From the NCBI GenBank assembly GCA_047602365.1, contig JASGHM010000002.1:1426001-1490000 (forward strand): a stretch of DNA of 64,000 nucleotides, given 5' to 3'. The stretch is from Piscinibacter sp047602365. GTDB taxonomy: Bacteria > Pseudomonadota > Gammaproteobacteria > Burkholderiales > Burkholderiaceae_C. How positions within the stretch are numbered: the first letter of the stretch is position 1; each line of letters begins with the position of its first letter. Positions 37,596 to 48,544 of this stretch are shown piece after piece. A program made the position numbers and the translations under genes. The notes under the pieces are model-generated. The model made no database searches, was not told the origin of the DNA, and saw only the letters and a program-made list of their open reading frames with translations.

Positions 37596-38081
37596 TCAGA
37601 GCCAGGCGTTGATCAGAGGTGGCAGGCTCAGGCCCAGGCCCAGCGTGAAGAGCCAGAACACAGGCAGGGTGAGAGCGACCCCGATCGCAAGATCGCGCAG
37701 CGGTCGGCGACTGCCGAAGCCGCGCGCCGCAGCGCAGAACAGAACGGCCGCTGCCGGGACGAAGCCGATGACGTTGATGAGCAGCGCGATCGCTGCCACG
37801 CCGCCGGAGACCCAGGCCGATGCGGCCCAGCGGCGCGAATCAGGACTCGGTGGCGGGTCTTCGGGCAGCCGCCGGAAACCGCCCGAGACGGCCTCCGCAC
37901 ACAGCAGCAGGCCGACGACGCCCACGAAGGCCGCCACGGCGAACGGGAAGACCTGCGGCCCGAGGATCGCGTAGCCCTTGTCGACCGGGAAACGGGCGGC
38001 GCCCGCCCCGAGCGCGATCGCGAGCCCGACCATGAACAGCCCCAGACCCAGGTGAGGGGCGTGAAAGCGCTGCGCGTTCAT
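37596..38081 (-). CDS. tctB: Tripartite tricarboxylate transporter small subunit TctB
   Basis: Small membrane subunit with four hydrophobic segments, 161 aa. The placement one base after tctC and just before tctA, and the size, fit TctB; sequence conservation in this family is low. It stabilises the TctA permease. Confidence 0.88.
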   Translation of the reverse strand: MNAQRFHAPHLGLGLFMVGLAIALGAGAARFPVDKGYAILGPQVFPFAVAAFVGVVGLLLCAEAVSGGFRRLPEDPPPSPDSRRWAASAWVSGGVAAIALLINVIGFVPAAAVLFCAAARGFGSRRPLRDLAIGVALTLPVFWLFTLGLGLSLPPLINAWL

Positions 38082-38082
38082 C

Positions 38083-39051
38083 TCAGATCAACCCGACCTT
38101 GACCAGCATCGCGCGCAAGCGCGCGTGTTCGCCGTCGACGAAGTTGGTGAACTCGTCGCCGGTCAGCAGGCTCGGATTCCAGGCATTGCCCTTGAGGTTC
38201 TCCTGCCACGACTTCGTCTTGGTCGCGGCCACCACGGCATCGGTCAGTTCCTTGCGCTGCGCAGGCGTCAGGCCCGCGGCGCCGTAGACGCCGCGCCAGT
38301 TGCCGATCTCCAGATCGACACCCTGCTCCTTCAGCGTGGGGGCGTTGACGCCGGGCATGCGCGTCGGCGAGCCGACCGCGAGCACGCGGAACTGCCCCGA
38401 CTCGATGTACTTCGACAGCTCGGCATAGCCACCGGTGATCGCGGTGATGTGGCCGCCGAGCGTCGCGGCCACCACTTCGCCGCCGCCACCGAACGGGATG
38501 TAGTTCAGCTTGTCGATCGGCACGCCGATCGTGCTTGCGAGCTGGGCGATGCCGATGTGATCGACCGAGCCCTTGGAGCCGCCGCCCCACTTCACGCTGG
38601 TCGGGTCCTTCTTGAACTCGGCGAGCAGGTCGGTCAGCGTCTTCTGCGGCGCGTCCTTGCGCACGGCGATGACGTTGTACTCGGTGAACAGGCGCGCGAT
38701 CGGCGTCGCATTGGCGAGCGTGATCTGAGGCTTGTTCTGCACGACGCCCGTCACCATGATTGCGCCCATCACGCACAAGGCGTTGACGTCGCCCTTGGAG
38801 CCGTTGACGAACTGGGCCAGTCCGAGCGTGCCGCCAGCCCCGCCCTTGTTCTCGTAGGTGGCGCCCTTGGCCACGCTGGCTTCCTGCATCGCCTTGCCGA
38901 GACTGCGCGCCGTCTGGTCATAACCGCCGCCGGTGCTGCCCGGGGCCATGAATTTCACCGTCTCCAATGAGTGCGCAGGAATGGCCGCACAAAGGACGGC
39001 CACGGCAGCCAACGAGCGTAGCGGTCTGAACAGGATTGAAAGGCTCATCAC
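38083..39051 (-). CDS. tctC: Tripartite tricarboxylate transporter receptor TctC (Bug family)
   Basis: Periplasmic substrate-binding protein, 322 aa. The signal peptide (about 1-27) is followed by VKFMAPGSTGGGYDQTARSL. The Bug fold is recognisable in NKGGAGGTLGLAQFVNG and GGGGEVVAATLGGHITAI. It is the first gene of the leftward tctC-tctB-tctA-porin operon, whose promoter region (39052-39128) abuts the GntR regulator gene. Confidence 0.92.
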   Translation of the reverse strand: MMSLSILFRPLRSLAAVAVLCAAIPAHSLETVKFMAPGSTGGGYDQTARSLGKAMQEASVAKGATYENKGGAGGTLGLAQFVNGSKGDVNALCVMGAIMVTGVVQNKPQITLANATPIARLFTEYNVIAVRKDAPQKTLTDLLAEFKKDPTSVKWGGGSKGSVDHIGIAQLASTIGVPIDKLNYIPFGGGGEVVAATLGGHITAITGGYAELSKYIESGQFRVLAVGSPTRMPGVNAPTLKEQGVDLEIGNWRGVYGAAGLTPAQRKELTDAVVAATKTKSWQENLKGNAWNPSLLTGDEFTNFVDGEHARLRAMLVKVGLI

Positions 39052-39128
39052 GATGTCTCCATATTGCGTTCTATAAACATAAAAAGCACTGAGGGGCGAA
39101 CGAGAGCCGCAACAGGGCGGTGAAGAAG

Positions 39129-40031
39129 TCAGGACCTAGGAGGCGAGAAAACGTCGCCGCCAAACACCTTGCCGCGGCGCGCGCCTTCGAGATGTGCACG
39201 CATCAGGCTGGCAGCCGTCAGGGGATCGCCGCCTTCGATGGCATCGAGGATCTGCAGGTGTTCCTGCGCCTGCGTCTGACGCGGCGAGCGCGCTCGCGCC
39301 TGGCGGTACTCGACCAGGCGGCGCAGCTGGTCCGTTCGCCGCACCGACTGCAGGATGAAGCGGTTGCCCGACCACTTGGCCAGGGTTTCGTGAAACTGGC
39401 TGTTCGACTCGAAGAGCTCGATCGGGGTCATCGTCTGCCACCCCGACCCCGCGATGAACTCCTGCTGGCGGCGCAGCGACGCGAGTTCGGACGGGTCGGC
39501 CCGGAAGCCGGCACTCATCAGGCCCGTCGGCTCGATGGCTGCCCGGAACACGTAGCTCTCTTCGTAGGCCTGTGGCGAATCGATCAGCGGCTGAAACTCC
39601 CAGCCGTGACCGACCGACTTCTCGATCCAGCCTTCCTGCTGGATGCGGGAGAGCACCTTGCGCAGCGGGCTGCGCGCCACCTCGTACAGGCGCATCAGGT
39701 CGGCCTCGTTGATCACGTCGGGCAGGTGGTGCCCGAGGCGGTCCTCGGCGATGCGCAGGTACAGCGGATCGTCCGGTTGCGCCGAGAACTGCTTCGCGAC
39801 GGCGGCGAAGCTGGCGGCGTCCTTGTTGAGGAAGAAGCCACGGTTCAGGTCGTGGCTCAGCATGCCGAGCTCGGCCAGGTGACGCAGCGCGACGTTGACC
39901 GGCGAGCGCGACGTGCCGATCTGCTCGGCCAGCAGGCTCTCCGCCAGATGCGCACCGGCTTTGAGGTTCTCGCGGCGCGCGATGGCGACGATCTCGCGGG
40001 CGACTCGGGTCTGGAGCGGCGTCAGTTCCAT
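39129..40031 (-). CDS. GntR-family regulator with two winged-helix domains and an FCD domain
   Basis: Probable local regulator of the tricarboxylate genes, 300 aa. Residues about 5-75 form a first winged helix (LAEQIGTSRSPVNVALRHLAELGML); residues about 87-155 look like a second (LMRLYEVARSPLRKVLSRIQQEGWI). The FCD effector domain follows (YVFRAAIEPTGLMS, ESNSQFHETLAKWS with metal-binding His). Most FCD regulators have one DNA-binding domain and about 230 aa. FCD domains bind organic acids, which suits the context. ATG 40031 is preferred; the open frame upstream has no domain. Confidence 0.88.
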   Translation of the reverse strand: MELTPLQTRVAREIVAIARRENLKAGAHLAESLLAEQIGTSRSPVNVALRHLAELGMLSHDLNRGFFLNKDAASFAAVAKQFSAQPDDPLYLRIAEDRLGHHLPDVINEADLMRLYEVARSPLRKVLSRIQQEGWIEKSVGHGWEFQPLIDSPQAYEESYVFRAAIEPTGLMSAGFRADPSELASLRRQQEFIAGSGWQTMTPIELFESNSQFHETLAKWSGNRFILQSVRRTDQLRRLVEYRQARARSPRQTQAQEHLQILDAIEGGDPLTAASLMRAHLEGARRGKVFGGDVFSPPRS

Positions 40032-40156
40032 GGTGGCAGATGGCTTCGCGGTCTTTGCACTGCCGCCATGGTAGCCAGGGCGCCGCGCCCGCCCCATGGG
40101 GCGGGAACGTCGGCTCGGCCGCGTCGCCGGAACGCTGTGCCGCATCATGCTGTGGC

Positions 40157-41143
40157 TCAGTCGAGGCGAACGCCGATCTGCTTGATCAGCTTGGACCACT
40201 TGTCGTTCTCGCTGGCGATCAGCTTCGCGAACTCCTTCGGGCCCGCACCGACCGGCTCGTAGAGTTGCGATGCGAGCTTGCTGGCAATCTCGGGGGTCTT
40301 GAGCGCCTTGTCGAAGGCCTTGTAGAGCACCTCTACAGTGGCGGGCGCCGTCGACTTCGGCACCACGATGCCCGCCCAGGACGTCGCCTCGTAACCCGCC
40401 ACCCCGCTCTCGGCCACGGTCGGCACATCGGGCAGCGATGCCGCCCGCTTGGCCGAGGTCACGGCCAGCGCGCGCAGCTTGCCCGACTTGATGTGCGGAA
40501 GCGTCGCCAAGGGGTCGGCGATCGCCGAATCCACTTCACCGCCGAGCAGCGCGGTGAGGGCCGGTCCGCCGCCCTTGTACGGCACATGCAGCAGATCGAT
40601 CTTCGCCAGCGCCTTCAACATCTCGCCGCCAAGATGATTGCCGCTGCCGTTGCCGGCGGTCGCGTAAGTGTGCTTGCCCGGACTCTTTCGCGCCAGCTCG
40701 ATGAACTCGGCCATGGTCTTGGCCGGCATGCGGTCGGGGTTGACCGCGACGATGTTCGCCACGGAGGTCAGCCAGATCACCGGCTGCGCGTCGGCGACGG
40801 CGTAGCCCGGCTTGGCGTACAGGTGCGGGTTGAGCGCCATCGTCGACAGGTTGACGAAGGTGACGGTGTAGCCGTCCCCCGGCGCGGCCAGGCCTGCAGC
40901 CGTACCGATGTTGCCGGCCGCGCCGCCGCGGTTGTCGACGATCACCGTCTGGCCCAGCGCCTCCTGCAACTTGCCCTGCAGCGTGCGACACAAGGCGTCT
41001 GCCCCGCCGCCCGCCGGTTGAGGCACCAGCAGCGTCACCGGCTTGGACGGATAGCGGTCCTGCGCCCACAGCGAAGGCGAAGCCAGAACGACGCCCCCTC
41101 CCAGCAGAGTCTTCAAGGCGCGGCGGCGGCGAATGTCAGTCAT
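40157..41143 (-). CDS. Orphan Bug/TctC-family tricarboxylate receptor
   Basis: Second periplasmic receptor, 328 aa. It has a twin-arginine-like signal (RRRRALKTLLGGGVVLASPSLWAQ) and the Bug core (YPSKPVTLLVPQPAGGGADALCR, NRGGAAGNIGTAAGLAAPGDGYT). It has no membrane genes of its own and may feed the nearby TctAB permease or act in sensing. It is divergent from the aconitase operon, with 110 bases in between. Confidence 0.9.
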   Translation of the reverse strand: MTDIRRRRALKTLLGGGVVLASPSLWAQDRYPSKPVTLLVPQPAGGGADALCRTLQGKLQEALGQTVIVDNRGGAAGNIGTAAGLAAPGDGYTVTFVNLSTMALNPHLYAKPGYAVADAQPVIWLTSVANIVAVNPDRMPAKTMAEFIELARKSPGKHTYATAGNGSGNHLGGEMLKALAKIDLLHVPYKGGGPALTALLGGEVDSAIADPLATLPHIKSGKLRALAVTSAKRAASLPDVPTVAESGVAGYEATSWAGIVVPKSTAPATVEVLYKAFDKALKTPEIASKLASQLYEPVGAGPKEFAKLIASENDKWSKLIKQIGVRLD

Positions 41144-41253
41144 GGTGTCTCCGTGAGTCGGATCAAAGATCGGTTTGCGTTTTGCGTTTCGTGATCATAG
41201 AATGCACTTAATCGACACGCAAGCCAAAACGCTGCAGATACGGAGAAACCCTG

Positions 41254-43854
<2,601 letters not shown>

Positions 43855-43860
43855 TCGGAC

Positions 43861-44913
43861 ATGGGCACGACGCTGGCCTTCGTCGGCAGCCGCACGACCC
43901 GCGAGCGCCTGGCGCGCGGCGTCGGGCTGAGCGTCTACGAAGTCGAACCTGACATGGCGCGCTGGACCTTGCGGCAGACGATCGAACTCATCAATCCGTC
44001 ATACCTGCTCGTCGACGCGGTGCGTCGCACGCTCTACGCCGTGCACGGCGACTACAGCGATGCCAGCAGCTTCACGATCGAAGAAGACGGCCGGCTGCGC
44101 CTGCTGAGCCAGCGACCGACACGCGGGCGCAACCCGGTCCACCTCGACGCCTCGCCGGATCGGTGGCATGTGGTGGTGGCGAACTACGCCAGCGGATCGG
44201 TGAGTGCGCTCTCGATCGGCTCGAACGGTGAACTCGTCGAACCGGTGGCATCGCTGCAACTGGAAGGCGTTCCTGGTCCTCGCCATGGCGACCAATCCGG
44301 ATCGCATCCACATCAGGTGATCCGCTGGCCCGGCACTGGCCTGTTCATCGTCCCGAACAAGGGGCTCGATCGCGTGCAAGTCGTGCGACTTGCCGCGAAC
44401 GGCGACTTGTCGCTCGCCGGCGAGGCGACAACCGCACCCGGCGCCGGGCCCCGCCATGCCGCCTTGGATCCCGAGTCAGGCCTGCTGTGGGTCTGCAACG
44501 AACTGGACTCGACCGTCACGACGTTTCGGTTCGACCCACCAAGTGCACGGCTCGTCGCGCTCGGTACGACGCCACTTCTGCCGCCCGGCTACCACGGCAC
44601 AAGCACCTGTGCCGGTATCGTGAAGCGTGGGCCATCGTTGTTCGTGTCAAACCGGGGGCACGACTCGATCGTCACGATGAAGATCGATGCGCGGACCGGG
44701 CTGCCGGAGCCAGTCCAATGGACGCCGACCTTGGGCACGACACCACGCTTCATCACCCTCTCCCCGGACGGCACGCAACTGCTCGTTGCCAACGAAGGCA
44801 GCGACAGCATCGTCCGCCACCGAATCAACAGCGATGGACTGCTCGATGTCGGCGAAGTCGTCGCCACGACGGGAAGCCCGGTGTGCATCGCCTTTGTCCC
44901 CTTCCAGCCCTGA
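43861..44913 (+). CDS. YbhE-type beta-propeller lactonase
   Basis: Seven-bladed propeller of the lactonase/6-phosphogluconolactonase (Pgl) family, 350 aa, with repeated DxxxxxLYVxN-like strands (SPDRWHVVVANYASGSV, PGAGPRHAALDPESGLLWV, TPRFITLSPDGTQLLVANE). It starts six bases after acnD, so it is part of that operon. In this context it may hydrolyse a lactone derived from the tricarboxylate; that is inference. No signal peptide is seen. Confidence 0.85.
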   Translation: MGTTLAFVGSRTTRERLARGVGLSVYEVEPDMARWTLRQTIELINPSYLLVDAVRRTLYAVHGDYSDASSFTIEEDGRLRLLSQRPTRGRNPVHLDASPDRWHVVVANYASGSVSALSIGSNGELVEPVASLQLEGVPGPRHGDQSGSHPHQVIRWPGTGLFIVPNKGLDRVQVVRLAANGDLSLAGEATTAPGAGPRHAALDPESGLLWVCNELDSTVTTFRFDPPSARLVALGTTPLLPPGYHGTSTCAGIVKRGPSLFVSNRGHDSIVTMKIDARTGLPEPVQWTPTLGTTPRFITLSPDGTQLLVANEGSDSIVRHRINSDGLLDVGEVVATTGSPVCIAFVPFQP

Positions 44914-44929
44914 CCCGAGGAACCTTCCG

Positions 44930-46099
44930 ATGACCCGTCAACTCCGAATTCCCGCCGTGTACATGCGCGGCGGCACCAGCAAGGGCGTGTTCTTCCTCGC
45001 CTCCGACCTGCCGAGTGACCCTGCAGAGCGCGACCGCCTGCTGCTGCGCGTGATCGGCAGCCCCGACCGCTACGGCAAGCACATCGATGGAATGGGCGGC
45101 GCGACCTCGAGCACCAGCAAGGTCGTGATCCTGTCGCGGTCGACTCGCACCGATTGCGACGTCGACTACCTGTTCGGTGCCGTCGCCGTCGATGCTCCCG
45201 TCATCGACTGGTCGGGCAACTGCGGCAATCTGAGCGCCGCAGTCGGCCCGTTCGCCATCAGTTCGGGGCTGGTCGCCGCACCCGCCGATGGCCCGGCACT
45301 CGTGCGCATCTGGCAGGCGAACATCAACAAGAAGATCCTGTCGCATGTGCCGATGCAGGGCGGGGAGGTCGTGGAACTGGGTGACTTCGAGCTCGACGGT
45401 GTCACCTTCCCTGCGGCCGAGATTCGCCTCGAGTTCCTCGACCCGGCCGCCGACGAAGGTGACGGAGAAGGCGGCGCCATGTTCCCGACCGGCAAGAAAC
45501 TCGATCGTCTCGACGTGCCTGGCCTCGGCTCCGTGGAAGCGACACTGATCAACGCCGGCAATCCGACGATCTTCGTCGAAGCAGCGAGCCTTGGCCTCAC
45601 GGGCACCGAGCTTCAGCCCCAGGTCAACGGCAACCAGGAGCTCCTGGCCGTCGCCGAAGCGGTACGCGCCTGCGGTGCGGTTGCGATGGGCCTGGTCGCG
45701 ACCACGCAGGAGGCGACCGAGCGGCGGCCGCATACGCCGAAGCTCGCGTTCGTCGCCAAGCCTCATGACTACGTGGCATCGGACGGCAAACCCGTTCCCG
45801 CCGGCTCGATCGATCTGCTGGCGCGCATCTTCTCGATGGGGCAACTGCACCATGCGATGACGGGCACCGGCGCAGTCGCGATTGCCGCGGCCGCCGCCAT
45901 TCCCGGCACGCTGGTGCATCGCGTGGCACCCGTGGGCGACGATGGCCGCGTGCGCTTCGGGCACCCCTCCGGTTCACTAAGCGTCGGGGCCGAAGCACGC
46001 GAGCGCGAAGGCACCTGGGAGGTCGTCAAAGTCATGATGAGCCGCTCTGCCCGTCGCCTGATGGAAGGGCACGTCCGCGTGCCGCCCACCGCGTCATGA
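44930..46099 (+). CDS. prpF: PrpF-family aconitate isomerase / AcnD accessory protein
   Basis: Diaminopimelate-epimerase-like fold enzyme, 389 aa. It begins RIPAVYMRGGTSKGVFF, the PrpF signature, and has NCGNLSAAVGPFAI and GNPTIFV. PrpF isomerises trans-aconitate or 2-methyl-trans-aconitate to the cis form, enabling AcnD-type dehydratases. It lies 16 bases after the lactonase gene and overlaps the next gene by four bases. Confidence 0.92.
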   Translation: MTRQLRIPAVYMRGGTSKGVFFLASDLPSDPAERDRLLLRVIGSPDRYGKHIDGMGGATSSTSKVVILSRSTRTDCDVDYLFGAVAVDAPVIDWSGNCGNLSAAVGPFAISSGLVAAPADGPALVRIWQANINKKILSHVPMQGGEVVELGDFELDGVTFPAAEIRLEFLDPAADEGDGEGGAMFPTGKKLDRLDVPGLGSVEATLINAGNPTIFVEAASLGLTGTELQPQVNGNQELLAVAEAVRACGAVAMGLVATTQEATERRPHTPKLAFVAKPHDYVASDGKPVPAGSIDLLARIFSMGQLHHAMTGTGAVAIAAAAAIPGTLVHRVAPVGDDGRVRFGHPSGSLSVGAEAREREGTWEVVKVMMSRSARRLMEGHVRVPPTAS

Positions 46100-46845
46100 G
46101 CGACCTTGCTGCAGTCCTGCAGGATCTGGCCCCCACCGGGCGCGTGCGGGCGGCGATCAACTTCGGCAATCCTGTACTGGCTCACCCCGACAAGGCGAAC
46201 GGCGAACCCACCGGCGTGTCGGTGGACCTCGCCCGCGAGATCGCCGCACGTCTCGGCGTAGGTATCGAGTTGGTGACTTTCGATGCCGCCGGCAAGGTGA
46301 CGGCGGCGGTGAAGACCGGCGTCTGGGACATCGCCTTTCTGGCGATCGATCCGGCGCGCGCGGTAGACATCACATTCACAGCACCGTACGTCGTGATCGA
46401 AGGCAGCTATATCGTGCGAGAGGATTCGCCGCTTCGATTCATCGATGATTTCGACCGCGCCGACATTCGCATCGCGGTGGGGCGCGGTGCTGCCTACGAC
46501 CTGTTCCTCAGCCGGGCGCTGAAGCAGGCGAAACTCGTGCGCGCCGACACGTCGGCAGGTGCCGTCGATCTCTTCGTCGATTCAGGACTGGACGCCGCGG
46601 CCGGCGTGCGCCAGCCCTTGCTGGCCTATGCCGAGCAGACCCCGGGCTTTCGCGTCATTCCGGGGCGCTTCACCGTCATCGAGCAAGCGGTATGTGCGCC
46701 GCGAGGCCGTGAAGCCGGTGTTGTGTGGCTGCGCAGTTTCGTCGAGGAGATGAAGGCCTGCGGCTTCGTCGCCGCGGCGCTGGAACGCCACCAGCAGCGA
46801 GATGCCGCCGTGGCACCGCCCGCCGACCGAGGCAGCCCGATCTGA
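46096..46845 (+). CDS. Solute-binding-protein-like protein (SBP_bac_3 fold) without signal peptide
   Basis: Product of 249 aa with the amino-acid type periplasmic binding fold: GRVRAAINFGNPVLAH, SVDLAREIAARLGVGIELV, VWDIAFLAIDPARAVDITFT. The N-terminus (MSDLAAVLQDLAPTGRV) has no hydrophobic signal, and the start is fixed by the ATGA overlap with prpF. It is therefore probably cytoplasmic. Such proteins may be enzymes (cyclohexadienyl dehydratase is a precedent on this fold), metabolite sensors, or receptors exported by another route. Confidence 0.82.
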   Translation: MSDLAAVLQDLAPTGRVRAAINFGNPVLAHPDKANGEPTGVSVDLAREIAARLGVGIELVTFDAAGKVTAAVKTGVWDIAFLAIDPARAVDITFTAPYVVIEGSYIVREDSPLRFIDDFDRADIRIAVGRGAAYDLFLSRALKQAKLVRADTSAGAVDLFVDSGLDAAAGVRQPLLAYAEQTPGFRVIPGRFTVIEQAVCAPRGREAGVVWLRSFVEEMKACGFVAAALERHQQRDAAVAPPADRGSPI

Positions 46846-46855
46846 AGGAGTCTCC

Positions 46856-47338
46856 ATGGACCTGCCCGCTCACCAGCTCACGATGACCGTGCTCATGACA
46901 CCCGACACGGCCAACTTTGCCGGCAACGTTCATGGCGGCACCATCCTCAAGCTGCTCGACCAGGTGGCCTACGCCTGTGCCAGCCGGTACGCGGGCAGCT
47001 ATGTGGTGACGCTATCGGTCGACCAGGTGATGTTCCGCCAGCCGGTGCACGTGGGCGAACTGGTGACGTTTCTGGCGAGCGTCAACTCCACCGGTACCTC
47101 GTCGATGGAGGTCGGCATCAAGGTCGTCGCACAGAACATCCGCTCGCAGGAGACGCGGCACGTCAACAGTTGCTTCTTCACGATGGTGGCCGTCGACGAC
47201 GACCGCAAGCCGATCCCGGTGACGCCGCTGCGCCCCTTCACGCCCGACGAGAAGCGACGTCACGCCGCCGCCATCGTCCGCAAGGAACTGCGGCACGAGT
47301 TCGAACGGCGAGCCGCGGGTCGGTCGGCAGCGGGCTGA
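46856..47338 (+). CDS. Hotdog-fold acyl-CoA thioesterase (YciA/BACH type)
   Basis: Acyl-CoA thioesterase of 160 aa, starting LTMTVLMTPDTANFAGNVHGGTILKLLDQ, where NxxGNVHGG is the catalytic region (Asn/His and Asp in the following helix). AAGGAG lies seven bases before the ATG. It is the last gene of the acnD operon. It may release CoA from an intermediate of tricarboxylate breakdown or simply be a general thioesterase. Confidence 0.88.
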   Translation: MDLPAHQLTMTVLMTPDTANFAGNVHGGTILKLLDQVAYACASRYAGSYVVTLSVDQVMFRQPVHVGELVTFLASVNSTGTSSMEVGIKVVAQNIRSQETRHVNSCFFTMVAVDDDRKPIPVTPLRPFTPDEKRRHAAAIVRKELRHEFERRAAGRSAAG

Positions 47339-47945
47339 CACTCTCATTTGGCTTCGATCGAACGAAGGCGCCGATCATGAACGACGCTCCTGGTCGGCTC
47401 ACGCAGACGGTCTCGCTGGTGTCTTCTGTGAACAAGCACCTCCGCTGGTCGAGGCCAAACGCCTGAGCGCCGCTTCGAGACAATGAGAGGCTCGGACTCG
47501 TCAGCGGCATCCCGCCTTTCGCATTCACGCCACGGCAAGATCTCCGGGCGCGTCATGATGCACCGCTTGTGGTCGGATCCGGGTGGCCACAAACGGCTGC
47601 TTCGTGGACGCGGAACTCGATAGAGGTCGGTCCGAGCGTCGGCCAGCTTTGGCGATGCACGAAAGGCGGGTTTGGGTCGGGTTCAGCCGGTCGCCGCCAG
47701 CAGGAGCAGCCGTTCACACGCTCCCGTGCACCAGTGACTGTCGAGCGGCAGCTATGCAGCCAGGACATGTCGGTGGAGGCCACGCCGTGAATGACCGGTC
47801 TCAGCGGTTACAGTCCTTGGGGCTTCGACGGCGACCGTCTCAGTTCAGTCTTGAACGCCCGCTCGCCCAGTTCTACAAGCGCCGGAGCCACGCCCGTCTT
47901 TGGCCACTTCAAACCGGCAAGCCGATTGCAGGCACACTCCGCGGC
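47339..47945. other. 607-base stretch without a recognisable gene
   Basis: Small frames occur on both strands (up to about 75-100 codons), but none has a family pattern, a good ribosome site or the local codon bias. The sequence contains short runs such as AAACGGCTGCTTCG and AAAGGCGGGTTTGGG. It may be decayed coding DNA of the island. A promoter for the downstream membrane gene must lie near 47900. Confidence 0.45.
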
Positions 47946-48383
47946 ATGAAAAACGTCATGTCCAAGCGCCCGGGCTGGTTCATCGCCGTGATCATCATTC
48001 TTCTGCTGTGGGCAGTGGCGGGCGTGGCGTCTCTCGGGGCCCACGTCTTCGCCGGCGAGAAGATGGCGGCAGAACAGGGTGCATGGGATCTTGCCTACCA
48101 CCGGGCGCTGCCAGCCTGGTTCGCCTGGGACTATGCATTGGCCACTCTGGCCGCCTTGGCAGGCGCCATCGCGCTCTTGATGCGCTCCCGGCAAGCCGTA
48201 CAGCTTTACGTTGTGTCTTTGGTCGCAGTGGTGATCCAGTTCGGCTATGTGTTCGTTCGCACCGACCTGTTGGCGCACAAGGGCGCGGCGGCGACGGTGC
48301 CGTTCCCTGTTTTCATCGCGCTGATGGGTTGCGCGCAGGTCGTTCTGGCGCGTGTGGCGGCCAAGCGCGGCTGGCTGGACTGA
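47946..48383 (+). CDS. Hypothetical membrane protein, 4 TM
   Basis: Protein of 145 aa with four hydrophobic segments (about residues 10-32, 58-79, 84-103, 112-135). It is similar in layout to small proteins often annotated only as hypothetical or sugar-transporter-like; I cannot name a family. ATG 47946 was chosen because the first helix begins shortly after it and the longer frame lacks any signal. Confidence 0.65.
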   Translation: MKNVMSKRPGWFIAVIIILLLWAVAGVASLGAHVFAGEKMAAEQGAWDLAYHRALPAWFAWDYALATLAALAGAIALLMRSRQAVQLYVVSLVAVVIQFGYVFVRTDLLAHKGAAATVPFPVFIALMGCAQVVLARVAAKRGWLD

Positions 48384-48544
48384 ATGCGTAGACGAGACCG
48401 CGCGAATCGAATCCGAAGCGCCTGACCATGGAGTCGCCGGCGCGGCGCTCTCCCCGCCAACGCCCGGACTCGTGCGCAGAGGTCCAGCGAGTTGCAGATC
48501 TTGCTCCTCGACCGGCCCGGTACATTCAGTCCCTGGAGCAGGTC

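Noticed and set aside
47569..47790. Possible small gene in the 607-base gap
   Set aside because: No family pattern, no ribosome site, and codon bias unlike the neighbours.
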